The notes beneath the pieces were generated by a model. It was not told the DNA's origin and did no database searches. It was given only the letters and a program-made list of their open reading frames with translations. The translations under genes were made by a program, and so were the position numbers. Source: Exophiala sp. HKRS030 (Eukaryota; Ascomycota; Eurotiomycetes; Chaetothyriales; Herpotrichiellaceae). Taken from it: a stretch of DNA of 64,000 nucleotides. The stretch covers positions 7,939,665 through 8,003,664 of the forward strand of contig JAHWDD010000003.1 of NCBI GenBank assembly GCA_023897205.1, written 5' to 3'. Below, in pieces: positions 37,445 through 48,473 of this stretch. Position 1 is the stretch's first letter. Each line of letters opens with the position of its first letter.

Positions 37445-39241
37445 TTACAGCCCAGAATCTTCCTGTTCGTATATCGCAGTCTCATAGTACCGGTTCCAAT
37501 CAGTGCACTGCTTCTCAAAATTCGAGCCCACACCTAATGAAGCAATCTTGTCGGGCTCTTCCAAGAACTGAGCGCCTAGACCGAGACCAATATGCCAAGC
37601 GAGATGGCAATGCATGAGCCAAGCTCCTGGGTTGTCTGTGATGAAAGCAAGCACCAGATATCCGGAGGCAGGCAGCATTGCCACGTCCCGTCGGGGAGGG
37701 TTCTTGTATTGCAGAGTCTGAGAATTGTTGTAGATGCCTGTGCCGGCTCCGAGCACGTAGAAATCGTGGCCGTGCAGATGGATCGGGTGAGCCACAGGTG
37801 GTGCGATGGTCGGCACGGCTTGGATGACCCAGTATGACCAGGCATTTGCATCCGGAAGAGATATAAGATTCATGTTTTGTGGGAAAGTATAATTGCTCTC
37901 CAATACGTTTTGTAGAGTAGGCTTTCCCCAAGGAACCTCTATCGCAGTGAAATTCAAGTTCCACTGGAAAAGCGTCTGTCCGCTCACATCTTGAACAATC
38001 GCAAATCCGACGTCGAGCCTGGATCGTGCAGGAATCGTATAATTATCGGGAACATCGAGCTTGACGTATGGCACGAGCTTGGTGTTGGGATCGCCACAGT
38101 CGGCGCCTGGTGGTGCATTTGATCTAGCGGACGCGGGAGGAGTCGTAGAGTTTGCTCCTTCATAGGTGAAGATTGCAAGAGCATTCTTATTCAGATTGCT
38201 GCTGCACCCTGTTTGGGGAACGACGTGAAGCCAATAACTATCAATGGGTTGATTGGCATTGATGATCACATCGTATCTTTGGCCGATGCCTACGAATATC
38301 CACTGCGTCTGATAAGGCACGATAGGCACGAAATCGGCGCTGATGACGGTGAAGTTATGGCCGTCGAGACCGACTTTGAAGTTATCGTTGGTCGACGTAT
38401 TGATCAACCGAAGCCGGTATTTTTTGCCCTTAGTTATGGTATTGCGGTGATATTTTCCAAGGGTGCCATTGGCATTAACGTTGGTCCCATTGATTAGGAA
38501 CGTGTCTCCTGTTCCGCCACGAGGGATCAAGCCTCTCTGGATCAATGGTGCAAGCTCGAAGGCTGGACGGTAGAACCAATCATTGATGGGATACGGTCCA
38601 AGATCAAGGTCATAATTCGATGTTGCTGGACCGTCAATGACCATTGTTCCAACGACACCGTCAGAGTATTGATCGGAGTAATGGCTATGATACCAAGTAG
38701 TACCAAACTGTGTACATAGGAATCTGTATGTACGAGATTTCCCAGGCGCAAGGGGACATTCTGTAACACCGTTGGTGCCGTCCATATGATTTGTTTTATA
38801 CTGGCGAATACCATGCCAATGAAAACTGGTTCCGTTGGTCGTCAGCTTGTTCGTGACTGTAATCTCCAGAACATCACCCCAGTTTGCTCGAATAAGGGGG
38901 CCAGGGTATTGACCATTGATGGCATAGACGACCCTAGAAACACCGTCAAGTGCCATGGTAGTATTCTGGAGTTCTAGGTTGTATTTGACCACCTTGCCCG
39001 TGACTGGCCAGGTGCTGTCGTAATTTGTGGCAATACTGAAACCATTGCCCCAGCATTGTCTCGTGAATGGCCCGTGGGTACATTGCGCATCAGGCTTGCG
39101 TGTAGTAGTGGCTACGACAGAAGATGAAGGCGTAGACTGTCTTTTGATGAGCTCATTGTCGATCTGAACGAGTTCAGCGTTGGGAATGAATACTGCCAAA
39201 GCACGGTAAGCCAGGACCGCGATCACGAGAATGTGAATCAT
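37445..39241 (-). CDS. Secreted laccase (ascomycete multicopper oxidase)
   Basis: Oxidises phenols while reducing oxygen to water, for example in melanin formation or lignin turnover. An intronless gene encodes 598 residues. The ATG at 39241 precedes a signal peptide; a KR site at residues 33-34 marks propeptide cleavage. All four copper motifs are present: HWHGI (~141), WYHSH (~183), HPIHLHGHDF (~485) and HCHLAWHIGLGL (~544). Leu occupies the axial position of the type 1 copper, which suggests a fairly high redox potential. The C-terminus DSGL is the plug found in asco-laccases, and it needs no further cleavage here because it is already terminal. Many NxS/T sites fit secretion. Neighbours are a Thr-rich secreted protein and ATP7, so there is no pigment cluster. 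Confidence 0.95.
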   Translation of the reverse strand: MIHILVIAVLAYRALAVFIPNAELVQIDNELIKRQSTPSSSVVATTTRKPDAQCTHGPFTRQCWGNGFSIATNYDSTWPVTGKVVKYNLELQNTTMALDGVSRVVYAINGQYPGPLIRANWGDVLEITVTNKLTTNGTSFHWHGIRQYKTNHMDGTNGVTECPLAPGKSRTYRFLCTQFGTTWYHSHYSDQYSDGVVGTMVIDGPATSNYDLDLGPYPINDWFYRPAFELAPLIQRGLIPRGGTGDTFLINGTNVNANGTLGKYHRNTITKGKKYRLRLINTSTNDNFKVGLDGHNFTVISADFVPIVPYQTQWIFVGIGQRYDVIINANQPIDSYWLHVVPQTGCSSNLNKNALAIFTYEGANSTTPPASARSNAPPGADCGDPNTKLVPYVKLDVPDNYTIPARSRLDVGFAIVQDVSGQTLFQWNLNFTAIEVPWGKPTLQNVLESNYTFPQNMNLISLPDANAWSYWVIQAVPTIAPPVAHPIHLHGHDFYVLGAGTGIYNNSQTLQYKNPPRRDVAMLPASGYLVLAFITDNPGAWLMHCHLAWHIGLGLGAQFLEEPDKIASLGVGSNFEKQCTDWNRYYETAIYEQEDSGL

Positions 39242-40199
39242 TGCGAAGACCACCCTCGATCAAAAGATCGTGAAGAACAGTTGACCCGACTCCTCACAGG
39301 AGAGAAACCAGTCTTACCTTCGATGCCATCTCACCCTTTTATTGCTTAGACGGAAATGTCCTTCGCAGCATAATCGTCATATACAGCGTGATACACACCC
39401 ATGATTGTCTCAGATCCTACCAGAGTCCGGATTTCTCAGGTCAACGTGATCTGAAAGCATTCGTTTGCAACAGAGCTTGCAAATAGAATGCCTGAGCAAT
39501 CTCCGCTTCGTGTCGATGTTTGCAAAACAGACTGCGTGAAGCAAAATACGCGAATGGAGAATGTGCCATGACTGGTAGTTGTTGCTTTGCCGCGAGGTTT
39601 GAAGTCAAGCCAGGCTTGGCGATTTAACGTCGGATGTCGGAAAACATTCAATTTGTCCCTCTCATACTCCTTACATCCACGAATTACCCACCCGCCTCGG
39701 CCTGTGTTTGGAGCCACTATCAATCTGACGCTCACTCGAGGACAAAGATATTTCCATCTGGTAAAAGGGGATAGGAAAGGATTCAGGTCGGCTTGGGTTG
39801 CACGGCATGCCTTGGGCCTCCCAGGACTTAGATTTAGCCCGTTACCGTCGGTGGTCATCTCGCGTCGTGCCTGATTATGTGGGCATGTTCACAATACGTC
39901 TAGGACAATCGGACCCGTGGTGTGAGACATTTGACAACAAAGTATTTCCTTCCGAGACTGCCCTTGCAAAGGATCACCATTCTACCTCAAGGGTTTATTC
40001 CTCATGACCCACGGTTTCAATGTTTCAGTCAACCTCGAGAAAACCATTGTTGTGGCCTAAACTTAGACCTTATTGTCCGATGAAAGTTTGTCAAGGAATG
40101 AGATGGTAAATTCGTCGATCGTTGTTCGACTCTCTTATATTGCCAGGTGCCGAGCCATGATGTTAGCCATACCTCTCGCACTTCATTTTGACCGTCAAC
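39242..40199. other. Divergent intergenic region between laccase and Thr-rich secreted protein
   Basis: Nearly 1 kb must contain both promoters. A minus-strand frame of 140 codons (39436-39858) has no domain signal and I do not call it. Confidence 0.45.
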
Positions 40200-41634
40200 A
40201 TGGTTTTGCTAATCTCCTCAGTCTGCTTTTTATTATTATTTGGCACAAGAGCAGCAGCAGACTGTCAATCATGGGGCTTTGACTTTGTCCACGAGGGCGG
40301 CCCCTATTGTATCAATACGACTGACACGGACTATTTTTCGTTTGGAACAATATTTGAAGGTCGGCGTCAGGACAGAGTCCCCATCAAATCCAGCGCTCTA
40401 ACAATGCCACAGGCTGTGAGCCTACCGACATTCAAGACTCGGTGACGCCTATCTTGATTGCCCCAAACAGCGATGAGTACTTCTGCTCAGACATCGCTAC
40501 AGACCCAGATGGCATCAACATGGTTTCAACTTGGTAGGATTTGCATACCTGAGTCTTCCACTAAGCTCAAGCTAATGTCTCCTCCTTAGCAATGTGCCAG
40601 GGGAAGAGCTTACCAAGTCGTCGCTTTGGTCGGGGAACTGGATCGTGATCATCGAAGGGCTTACCTTTGCGTGGATGCGATCATTCGACATCATTGCAGG
40701 ACCTCCTGTGACTGTTACAAACACTCCTACTGTCACCTTTTCTGTCACTCAAACACCGTCCACAACTGTCACGACGACCGTAACAAGTGGCTTTACCACA
40801 ACACTAGCGCCAGCAACAATCACGGTTCCATCGACCACAATCACACGAACAATCACCATACGACCACCACAAGTGACCGTAACTTCGACAACGACATCTA
40901 CAAGGACACGGACTGACAAAGTATACTCCAAGACGGTCAAGACGACCACGGTCACAACTTCGTGCAAGACGCAACCTCCGAAGAGAGATCCGCCGTGTAC
41001 AATTCGTCCTACACGTGCGTCTCTTGCGGCAACGGAAGTTAGTGCCACACCCATACCACGCATTCGCCGTATCGAGAAAAGTGTTCTTGAAACCTTTAGA
41101 CGCAATGGGATGTCGCCTCGTCATCTTGACGGTGGTCTGATCAAGCGTGCCCAAGGACCTGGTATGGCTCCAAGGAACGCGTCCACTGTTGATTACTAAT
41201 GCATCCCAGATCAATGCACCACGACTGTTATGGACACCAAGACAGTGGTTACTTCAATAATCACCTACACAGCCTCGACAAGCACGGAGACAGTCAGTGA
41301 AACAACATCGATCACTGTCACAAGGTCAGTAACGATGTAATGAATGTTCTCCATATCATCCTAATCGTTCAATAGTACTCCTCCACCGGTGACTGCGGTT
41401 TCTGGCAAAGCGAGGACCACCATCACCATCACTGCGCCAACGCCTACCCGCACAAAGGTGACACGAGTCTATACCACGAAAATGACAACGACGACCATCT
41501 GGGCAACGTAAGTCTCCCCAAACGCGAGTGATTGCCTTCGTATTACACTTGAACTGACTTGTGGCTCTGATAGCATTACGTCCACCGTTAAGACACATTC
41601 TCCAGGTGTCGTTTGCGCCACCTCGCGTCCCTGA
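40200..41634 (+). CDS. Thr/Ser-rich secreted protein of unknown function (one probable frame break)
   Basis: Proposed exons are 40200-40533, 40590-41161, 41210-41324, 41376-41507 and 41574-41634; with one added base they give 404 residues. The N-terminus is a clear signal peptide (LLISSVCFLLLFGTRAAA) followed by a Cys-containing segment, WGFDFVHEGGPYCIN, and after the break CEPTDIQDSVTPILIAP, FCSDIATDPDG and CNVPGEELTKSS. The rest is a long mucin-like tract of TVT and TTT repeats, a likely O-glycosylated wall or extracellular stalk, with a few basic patches (RRIEK). The 48 bp third intron has a perfect TACTAAT branch site. The frame breaks at a CCCC run, 40379-40382, and adding a C joins RVP to HQIQRSNNATGC. 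This model is self-consistent but rests on no known family. Confidence 0.65.
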
Positions 41635-42405
41635 GCGCTGGAGCAGGTCCTTTCATTATAAAACGATATGCCAACAGCCTTGCGAAGTTCTCCACGTGGA
41701 TCCCTTCGTGTCTGTGTTATTAGTCCGGCGAGAGATTCTCGATTTATATGCTCACTTCTATTACCAATGCAGTTCTAGGTAGAGGTGAATACGAGATATC
41801 CTCCTTGCTATGTTCACATGAAGGTCTGGCTTGACAGACACTGACTCAACTACTTGGCCTCATGTTAGATGCCTGCGATGTTTTCATGGACTTGAACTTG
41901 ACCCCAGCCTTCTAGAGTCGTTCTCGATGATTCAGAGCCAGTCTTGTGTGAAGACACCAGCATCAACGCTCTCATTCTCCTATGTAGGTCATTTGCCTGT
42001 TGCATTTGTCCTAAACGGGGTGCATCTGACTAAAGCTCTGGTCTTTTCTCACTGTAGCCCATTATCTCAGGCCTGAAAGCACTCATAGCACCCATTCTAC
42101 TTGTCTCGTAAGAACCAGATCTGTGACTCGTGCAAGGCTGGGCTTCGTGGCTGCAGTACAGGGTACCGATCATAGACATGGTTCCAAAAGGCTTAAGCTA
42201 CTCGTTCATACGATTAAAATGGCCTGACCGTGCTTTTCGGATCTATAAAACATTCAACAAAGTGCCAAATTTTAATACGCCTGCAAATGCATCCCAGTAA
42301 ATCAAACTACCCTCAGCAAAATCTAAAAACAGCCCGGACCCCCATCCTCCCCCATCCGCTCTGAATCAATGCTAAACATCATCCCATATCTCTGCTCTTC
42401 CATGT
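41635..42405. other. Convergent intergenic region
   Basis: Between the Thr-rich protein and the small secreted protein, both ending here. No supported feature. Confidence 0.5.
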
Positions 42406-42903
42406 CTAAGCGAAATCGCACCGAACACAAGTCATGGGGTGAGGAAATATCTCAAGCTCGTTATCAAAAGAGCTGACGACCTGTCTCAAGATATTGTCGG
42501 TCGAACCGCATGACAAAGTACCAGAAGCCAGGACGCCGAGGTCATTCCCAAAGAGGCAGCGTGCGCTCACGAAGCCCGCAGCTTGCACCGACTCGGCAGA
42601 GATGATGACTCCGTTGAGCGGATTGTCGATGGCACCGACGCCAAACCTCGAGGATGTTAGAGGCATGGTGAGAGTGTTTGGGCCATCGTCGGAAAATCCG
42701 GTACCCAGGACCACGGAGGTGATTTGCTTCAGAAAATGTTAGTCACTGTGCGATCGGGCAAGGTTGGAGGGGAAAGGTAATCTGCAGCATACCCTTTTTT
42801 GGAGCTTCTCAGTCGTCTCTTGACGGATCGGTGAGGCCGAGGCAGAGAGGATGCTGGCAAATGCGGCTAGTGCGGCAACGGAGTAATGCAGAATGGAAGG
42901 CAT
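42406..42903 (-). CDS. Small secreted protein with Kex2-type propeptide
   Basis: Predicted 143-residue protein in two exons, 42793-42903 and 42406-42726, with a 66 bp intron splicing in phase. Residues 1-23 form a signal peptide (HYSVAALAAFASILSASAS), followed by a short propeptide ending LQKR, a classic Kex2 site coded just before the intron. The mature part of about 106 residues has four Cys (ARC, LSC, TC, RC) and starts QITSVVLGTGFSDDG. It resembles no family I know. Size, secretion and paired cysteines fit a secreted effector or surface protein, which is inference. Confidence 0.75.
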
Positions 42904-44400
42904 TTTGGTTTGATTGTTTCTGGATCGAGTGGATTTCTTATGGGATGACGAAGTTAACGCAGAATTGATGAATTTGGTTCAAGTCTTGCTTGCTGGCTGC
43001 AAAGGGAGCTGTTATCGATTGATTGATGTGAGATAGAAGTTGCAAAGTCAATGACAATGTTGCAATTGATATAGATCCTCACTCGAGGACCAAGACCAGC
43101 CATGTTGGTCTTCCAGCCCACACCGGGTCACTATTGCTATAGATAAACCAGGCGGTGCTATTTCGACCAAGAGATGTATGAATAGTATATCGTATAGGGT
43201 GGCCAATACCAATATGTAAGCTTGAGGGTAAACGAGGTGCGGACGCCTCAGGGGTTTGAAAGTTATTGTCCCCTTTCCTCGTCGACATCAGGTTTGCGGA
43301 GACCTACGTTGGTATTTGGTAGCATTTTATCCACATTGGGAGGCGCAGCTTTCGAGATTGCTAGCTCACGAAACGGGCGGTATAAACGCATCTGAATCTG
43401 GTGTACCCGATTTGCATCGTCATTCAAATTATCCAAGAGGCAAATCAGAACAAGAGCGATGATCAAGGACCAGACAGATCGGACATGTCACTACGTGCTT
43501 CTGATACAGCAAGGAGGTTCGTAGGGTGGGACGATGGCCGTGGATGGCCCACATTCCGTCGGGCACGCTAGTGTTTATACCGCACTGCCGAATCTAGCGT
43601 TCTCCGCTGGAATATAACGGACTTGGCACCGCCACAAGTCATGGCGGTTGATTATGTTGGTCGAGTATACTATCCTGAATCATGCCCAGACTTTCTTCAT
43701 CGAATTAAATCATACGATTGTAAGGAGCCAAGACGTGAGAATTCGGGTCACCGTTCGTTGTGCTCGCGCTTAGCCAATCCTAAATACTTGGCTTCCTTGC
43801 AAGAACGTACGGAGTACGAGGTACGGAAGACTTTCTGAGCTGCCGTGGCCTGCTCAGCGCGGTGAGCTCAAGGGCAGCACCTTGTCGCTGTTAACGCGGT
43901 GCTTGATTTGACTCATCTTGTTACTGTCTCAGCACCGTGAACACTGTCGAAGCCAAAATCGGATACAGTGTGTGCCATCTGCCACGCTACAAGCTAGCCT
44001 GTGGGAGAACATCTCCGGTATTTCCATCTTCAAAGCGCCTAGGATCCAATTTTTCGGATGATTTGAATCTGACTAGTTCAAACTCAAAAGTAGCAGCGGA
44101 ATTTACCATGCCAAGTTTCGACACGAACCCAACCTAGGAGACATATAGGCACAAGGGCAATATCAGTGCCTTATAAGGTCTTGGTCCTTCTGCCAGTACA
44201 CGAACGCAGTCCTGGTCATCTTGATCCGCGAACGGTATGGTGATGCACTTACGTAAATATGGAGGACGATTAGTCATGTTTGCATCTTGAAATCAGATCT
44301 CCCATGTTCGAGATATCACCTCGAGCTCCACCCTTGTCTGTGCTCTTGAATGATGCGTATATCGATCCCACAGTGAGAGCGGACTGATTGGCGTGCAAAA
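42904..44400. other. Intergenic, 1.5 kb
   Basis: Divergent region upstream of the small secreted protein and the transcription-factor-like gene. Only short open frames occur on both strands, and no RNA or mobile element is seen. Confidence 0.45.
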
Positions 44401-45933
44401 ATGCCTGAACCCGTCGGGGCAAATGAACCACAATTGCAACCTCAACCGATACTGTTCATCCACAAAGGGCTGCACAGCATTCGGAACAGTCCTCTGGAAC
44501 AACTGGCAATCGCGGCGCACGTTGGGCGGAGGAAGGGTCGGGCACAGAGGTTTCTTCGTGAGAACGCCAGCCGCGTTGCTACCAGCAATGTCACCAGTGC
44601 CAGCAATAGCACAACAACAGCCACAACTGATGCTGCTGTGCGAGTGAACCGTGGCGACAAAACCACACTTCCATTGAATTGCTTCGACAACCCCAACACA
44701 TCGATCTTGGTCAGATATCGTAATGGAAGGATTAACCAGGATCACCATCGAGATGATAATCCCGACCACCATACCCAAAGGCGACAGAAATCATCTCAGG
44801 TCTCGAGTTCATTGTATACTGTTTTTCATCCTTTTCCCATCGATGATCATCATAGGTACAAGGATACATGGGACTACTTCTATCATTTCGTCGCGCCGGT
44901 CTCAATGCGACGGCCAGGCCAGCTTACCGTTGTTCGCGACCAGCACATGTTGGACATTATAATCCCGTTTTTACTCCAGGATGCCAATCTCTTTATCGGG
45001 TCTTTGATGTGTGCAGCCATCATACGCCAGTCGTCCCTGCCAGATCAACTGACCTATTCCCGTATGGCAATTGAGTTGTACGGGAGGAATGTAAGCATGT
45101 TGGCTAAGAAATTGCAGACGCTAGAAGTCAATTCTCGGAATGCCAATGTCATTGGCTTTGTCATTATCGGCCTCATGTCCGCTGATGCAATGTTGATGGA
45201 CTATGATCTTTGCTTGAAGCACATCGAAGGCATGTTGCGAATGCAATGGTTGCGCGGCGATCAATCCGGGAGCGAATTGCATGATTACATTGTCTCGTCG
45301 TTGGAAACTTGGGCCTCGATTGGAAGAATACGTTCTCGGTTGACTAAATCTGGGGCCTTTGTCGATCTGATATATCCGAAATTGCCATTCTCCGATTCTC
45401 TTTGTCGCCAACTATCGTATCTGTCACCAGGGTTCAGCAATCTCGCCATAAAAAGACACCTCAGCACCCAGGTTATCGACCTAGTAGAAAAGCTACTGCA
45501 ATCTCCGGCGAACAAGGAACAGGAAGAAGAATGCTGTGTGGCATGTGTAATGCTTTGCCAAGACGTGAGAGTGCCGCTCCTACAACAGTTGGTGTTGGTA
45601 GCGATGCTCTCGTTGTTGATGTCCAGAATTGATGCATTCGCATGGACCATCAACACGTTCATACATATACATTCGCTGCAATTGTCGGCAACTCCGCTTT
45701 CCGCCAGCCTGTTACCGCTCCACGAAGACACCAAAGATTGTCTGACTTGGGTGTCCTGGATCTTGACGACTTCACTGAGTGTATCTTCACGAGGTTTCAC
45801 TCTGGGTCAGAATCTAGGCTTGCATGTTGATTTGTTCTGTGGAAGAGTGACGAAAAATAAAGAAAATATGTGCCGTCAGTTTTTCTGGAATGACGAGTTG
45901 AGTCGATCAAGACTGGAAAGGAATCTGACGTGA
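44401..45933 (+). CDS. Fungal-specific transcription factor-domain protein lacking a zinc cluster
   Basis: Intronless 510-residue protein with the layout of Fungal_trans_2 (PF11951) proteins. An N-terminal short segment (FIHKGLHSIRN and a basic AAHVGRRKGRAQRFLR) is followed by a low-complexity Ser/Thr/His linker. The helical middle-homology part begins near residue 155 with YFYHFVAPVSMRR, then DIIIPFLLQDANLFIGSLMC and VIGFVIIGLMSADAML. No Cys6 zinc cluster lies before it, as in many Pezizomycotina members, so direct DNA binding is unproven. The ATG at 44401 fits the family's usual short N-terminus. The stop may come slightly early compared with longer members. The target pathway is unknown. 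Confidence 0.7.
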   Translation: MPEPVGANEPQLQPQPILFIHKGLHSIRNSPLEQLAIAAHVGRRKGRAQRFLRENASRVATSNVTSASNSTTTATTDAAVRVNRGDKTTLPLNCFDNPNTSILVRYRNGRINQDHHRDDNPDHHTQRRQKSSQVSSSLYTVFHPFPIDDHHRYKDTWDYFYHFVAPVSMRRPGQLTVVRDQHMLDIIIPFLLQDANLFIGSLMCAAIIRQSSLPDQLTYSRMAIELYGRNVSMLAKKLQTLEVNSRNANVIGFVIIGLMSADAMLMDYDLCLKHIEGMLRMQWLRGDQSGSELHDYIVSSLETWASIGRIRSRLTKSGAFVDLIYPKLPFSDSLCRQLSYLSPGFSNLAIKRHLSTQVIDLVEKLLQSPANKEQEEECCVACVMLCQDVRVPLLQQLVLVAMLSLLMSRIDAFAWTINTFIHIHSLQLSATPLSASLLPLHEDTKDCLTWVSWILTTSLSVSSRGFTLGQNLGLHVDLFCGRVTKNKENMCRQFFWNDELSRSRLERNLT

Positions 45934-47066
45934 ACCGCGGCCAGTAGGAGCAGGAGCAATGCAGTAAATGTCCCTTACAATCAATGAATACCTGGGCAAG
46001 CCATCGATCAGCATGTTAAAGCACACGTTTTCCCCTGCAGCTTATGATCTTTGAATAGGCTCTGCTGTAGTCGACTCACGGATGGCTTTTGAAGCCTGAT
46101 ATGGCAAGGGCGAGTTCAGTCGACAAATATATCAATTAGGAAATAGAATGTTTGATGTGCGGGCGCATATAGGAAGTGCGCTCGTCAATGGTTTAGTATC
46201 TTAGACTGCGTATTTTTGGGCCAGAATGCCGGCATGTTTCGCATGTTCATCTACCGTAGTTGAACAGAACGAGTGATCTCCTTCAGCAGTCTTATGTCGC
46301 ACAAGGCACGCTATCTTGAGTATGAGTATGGACCGCACTAAGTCCCAAACAAGAAGGGCGATGCTCGTTACCATGGCGCCACTGATCTTGCATCCGTGCT
46401 GCATCCAGGATCTTGTCTCGTGGGAGACAGGCGAGAGGGTCATCTCTGGAGTTGGTGAAGCTAGTACTGTCTGGTCTGTGTGTGCACCCAGGGATCCCGA
46501 TTCGAGCGTGAAGGGAAGACAAGAACGAAACAAAGTTCCAGGCTTGAGAGTCAAAAAGTCATTCGAGACGGTCGGGCAAGCAAAACCTAAGCACATTGTG
46601 GAGAGGTGCCTAGTCTCCGTAGCCAATCAACGGCGTGTCGTACATGAATAAACCTCCAGGTGGGGCCCCGACGGATAGATTATTCTTCCGCTTTGTTCGA
46701 GGTTGTGCCGATTCTTATATTCCTGCACCGAGCCACCCCAGATTCAAAGCCCCCGAATCCTCAAAGCCTTGTCAAGACCTGACGATGTCGATGTTTCTAA
46801 CTATCCGAATTCCATGAATGCATCACGCCGGTTGTACAATGCCTTCACTTGTGACTCGACTCGCGGCATCATATACAGGCCTGCCTAATATACGAAGAAT
46901 GTATAAAAGAACCTAATTGTCATGACTTTCAGAAGCCAATTCATCAGGTTGAAAAGCTTCCAAACCCATCACACGAGAGAAACAAGGTTCTTGTTCTACT
47001 GACTACCTAACATATTAATTTACCACTTACATCCATATATCACTCACGTCCGACGCGAATATCACA
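45934..47066. other. Intergenic, 1.1 kb
   Basis: Open frames exist on both strands around 46200-46650 but overlap each other and show no family signal. The right end is the promoter of the oxidoreductase gene. Confidence 0.4.
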
Positions 47067-47879
47067 ATGTCCTCACCAACCGTCGCCTTCTTCGGCGCCA
47101 CCGGCGGTGTCACCAACGCCGCCCTCGCGCACTCCCTGCTAGCAGGCTACCGAGTAGCTGCTCTCGTGCGAACGCCAGAGAAACTGCGGGAGCAGCTACT
47201 GGATCAGGGTATCGAGGAAACCACCCTCAACAGCCAACTCACCATAGTCCAAGGCAATGCGCTGGACATCTCGTCGGTCAAGGAGACTCTCACCGTTTCC
47301 GCCTTCAACGGTCTACCCACCTACATTGTCTCTGGACTCGGTGGGTCGCCAAAGTTAAACCTCGACTGGCGTCACCCGCTACACATCGCGACCCTCGACA
47401 ATGTGCATATCTGCGAGGCGGCGGCGAAGACGCTGGTCACGGCGCTGCGGGAGATTTATGCCGATAGACCCCATTTGAGAGCTTCTAAACCATTGTTGAC
47501 TTTTGTTTCAACCACCGGTATCACACGTGGCCCAGAGGATGTCCCCTTCGCCATGCGCTTCTTGTATCATCAAATGTTGGCGATCCCACACGACGACAAG
47601 AGGGCGATGGAAAATGTATTTCGCGCGGAACTCGAACAGTCGTCGGAAAAATCGGTCTTTCGAACTGTTGTTGGGGTCCGTCCAACGTTGTTGGCAGGAA
47701 CCGCCTCCTACACCGATGCGGCTGGTTTAGAATCTGTCAAGCACGGAGTCGAGGCCCAACCAGTGCTTGGGTATAGTATTCGACGAGCCGACGTTGGACA
47801 TTGGATTTTCGCAAATGTCATCCACGAGAAGACGAGGGACAAGGGTGTCGAGGGACAAATGATTAGCCTGACTACTTAG
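47067..47879 (+). CDS. NAD(P)-binding Rossmann-fold protein (NmrA/atypical SDR-like)
   Basis: Intronless gene for 270 residues. The N-terminal dinucleotide motif is FFGATGGVTNAALAHSLL (GxxGxxG type), followed by an Arg at the second strand (ALVRTPEK) that favours NADP(H). Later segments fit an NAD(P)H-binding (PF13460) fold: VQGNALDISSV, YIVSGLGGSP, LLTFVSTTGI and a C-terminal ILGYSIRRADVGHWIF-like part (LGYSIRRADVGHWIF). It lacks the classical YxxxK pair, so it may bind the cofactor as a sensor or isomerase and not act as a standard dehydrogenase. The substrate is unknown. Confidence 0.8.
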   Translation: MSSPTVAFFGATGGVTNAALAHSLLAGYRVAALVRTPEKLREQLLDQGIEETTLNSQLTIVQGNALDISSVKETLTVSAFNGLPTYIVSGLGGSPKLNLDWRHPLHIATLDNVHICEAAAKTLVTALREIYADRPHLRASKPLLTFVSTTGITRGPEDVPFAMRFLYHQMLAIPHDDKRAMENVFRAELEQSSEKSVFRTVVGVRPTLLAGTASYTDAAGLESVKHGVEAQPVLGYSIRRADVGHWIFANVIHEKTRDKGVEGQMISLTT

Positions 47880-48201
47880 CGATTGTGTCTTAGGGGTAAA
47901 GATCAAGATTTGACGCATGAACCTGTAAATTAGATAGAGATAGCAAACATTATTGGAGAAATTATTACATTGTTTTGAATTGTTACTCATTGTTTGATGT
48001 ACAAAAGCGCTGCGGTGAGGGTATCGTAAAGTGGTTGTAGTAGTACAAATGAAAAACGGCCGTGATTATAACCATCCTATCCCTCAAGCCTTATTGGATA
48101 TCGTCAGGACATCCCCAGCTTCTCTCCATGTCGACCATGCACATATCAAGACTCGTTTACGCAGCGTAGCGTAGCGAAGCCGTAAGATGTCTCCTCAACG
48201 A
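47880..48201. other. Convergent 3' ends
   Basis: Short 322 bp gap with two 3' untranslated regions; contains the small direct repeat GCGTA near 48163. Nothing else seen. Confidence 0.5.
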
Positions 48202-48473
48202 TCATATACGACTCCTAGTCGTTGTGCCGTGCGTCCGAGTAGTTCCCCTCCTGCGACCAGTGCGGCCACATGTAAGGCAGGAGATGATGATGTTGAAGAA
48301 GGAAACAATGCCGTTGACGATGGCTGTGATGATTGATCCGATGCCGTTGACAATGGCCATCAGTACCCCGCCGATGGTGCGGCAAAGCGATTGTATCTGG
48401 ATCAACGTTAGCGGACAAGGTCTGGTCAAGATGAGTTGAGGATATAACATACGCAGGAAACAACGGCACCCAT
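48202..48473 (-). CDS. 71-residue membrane microprotein
   Basis: Two exons, 48453-48473 and 48202-48396, join MGAVVSC to IQSLCRTIGG over a 56 bp GTATGT intron. The protein has a hydrophobic amphipathic stretch with a near-repeat (MAIVNGIGSIITA and AIVNGIVSFFNII), then SCLTCG and a Arg/Thr-rich tail. I recall similar short proteins with the MAIVNGIGSI pattern being common in filamentous ascomycetes, without a known role. MG at the start could allow N-myristoylation and nearby Cys could be palmitoylated (inference). It is likely a membrane-associated protein, and the spliced seven-codon first exon means gene finders may miss it. Confidence 0.75.

Noticed and set aside
39436..39858. 140-codon minus-strand frame upstream of the laccase
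   Set aside because: No recognisable motif; lies in the divergent promoter region.
37445..43000. Secondary-metabolite or pigment cluster around the laccase
   Set aside because: No polyketide synthase, NRPS, P450 or transporter nearby; neighbours are ATP7 and secreted proteins.
46201..46651. Overlapping open frames on both strands (141 and 111 codons)
   Set aside because: They overlap each other, have no domain or signal peptide and no splice partners.
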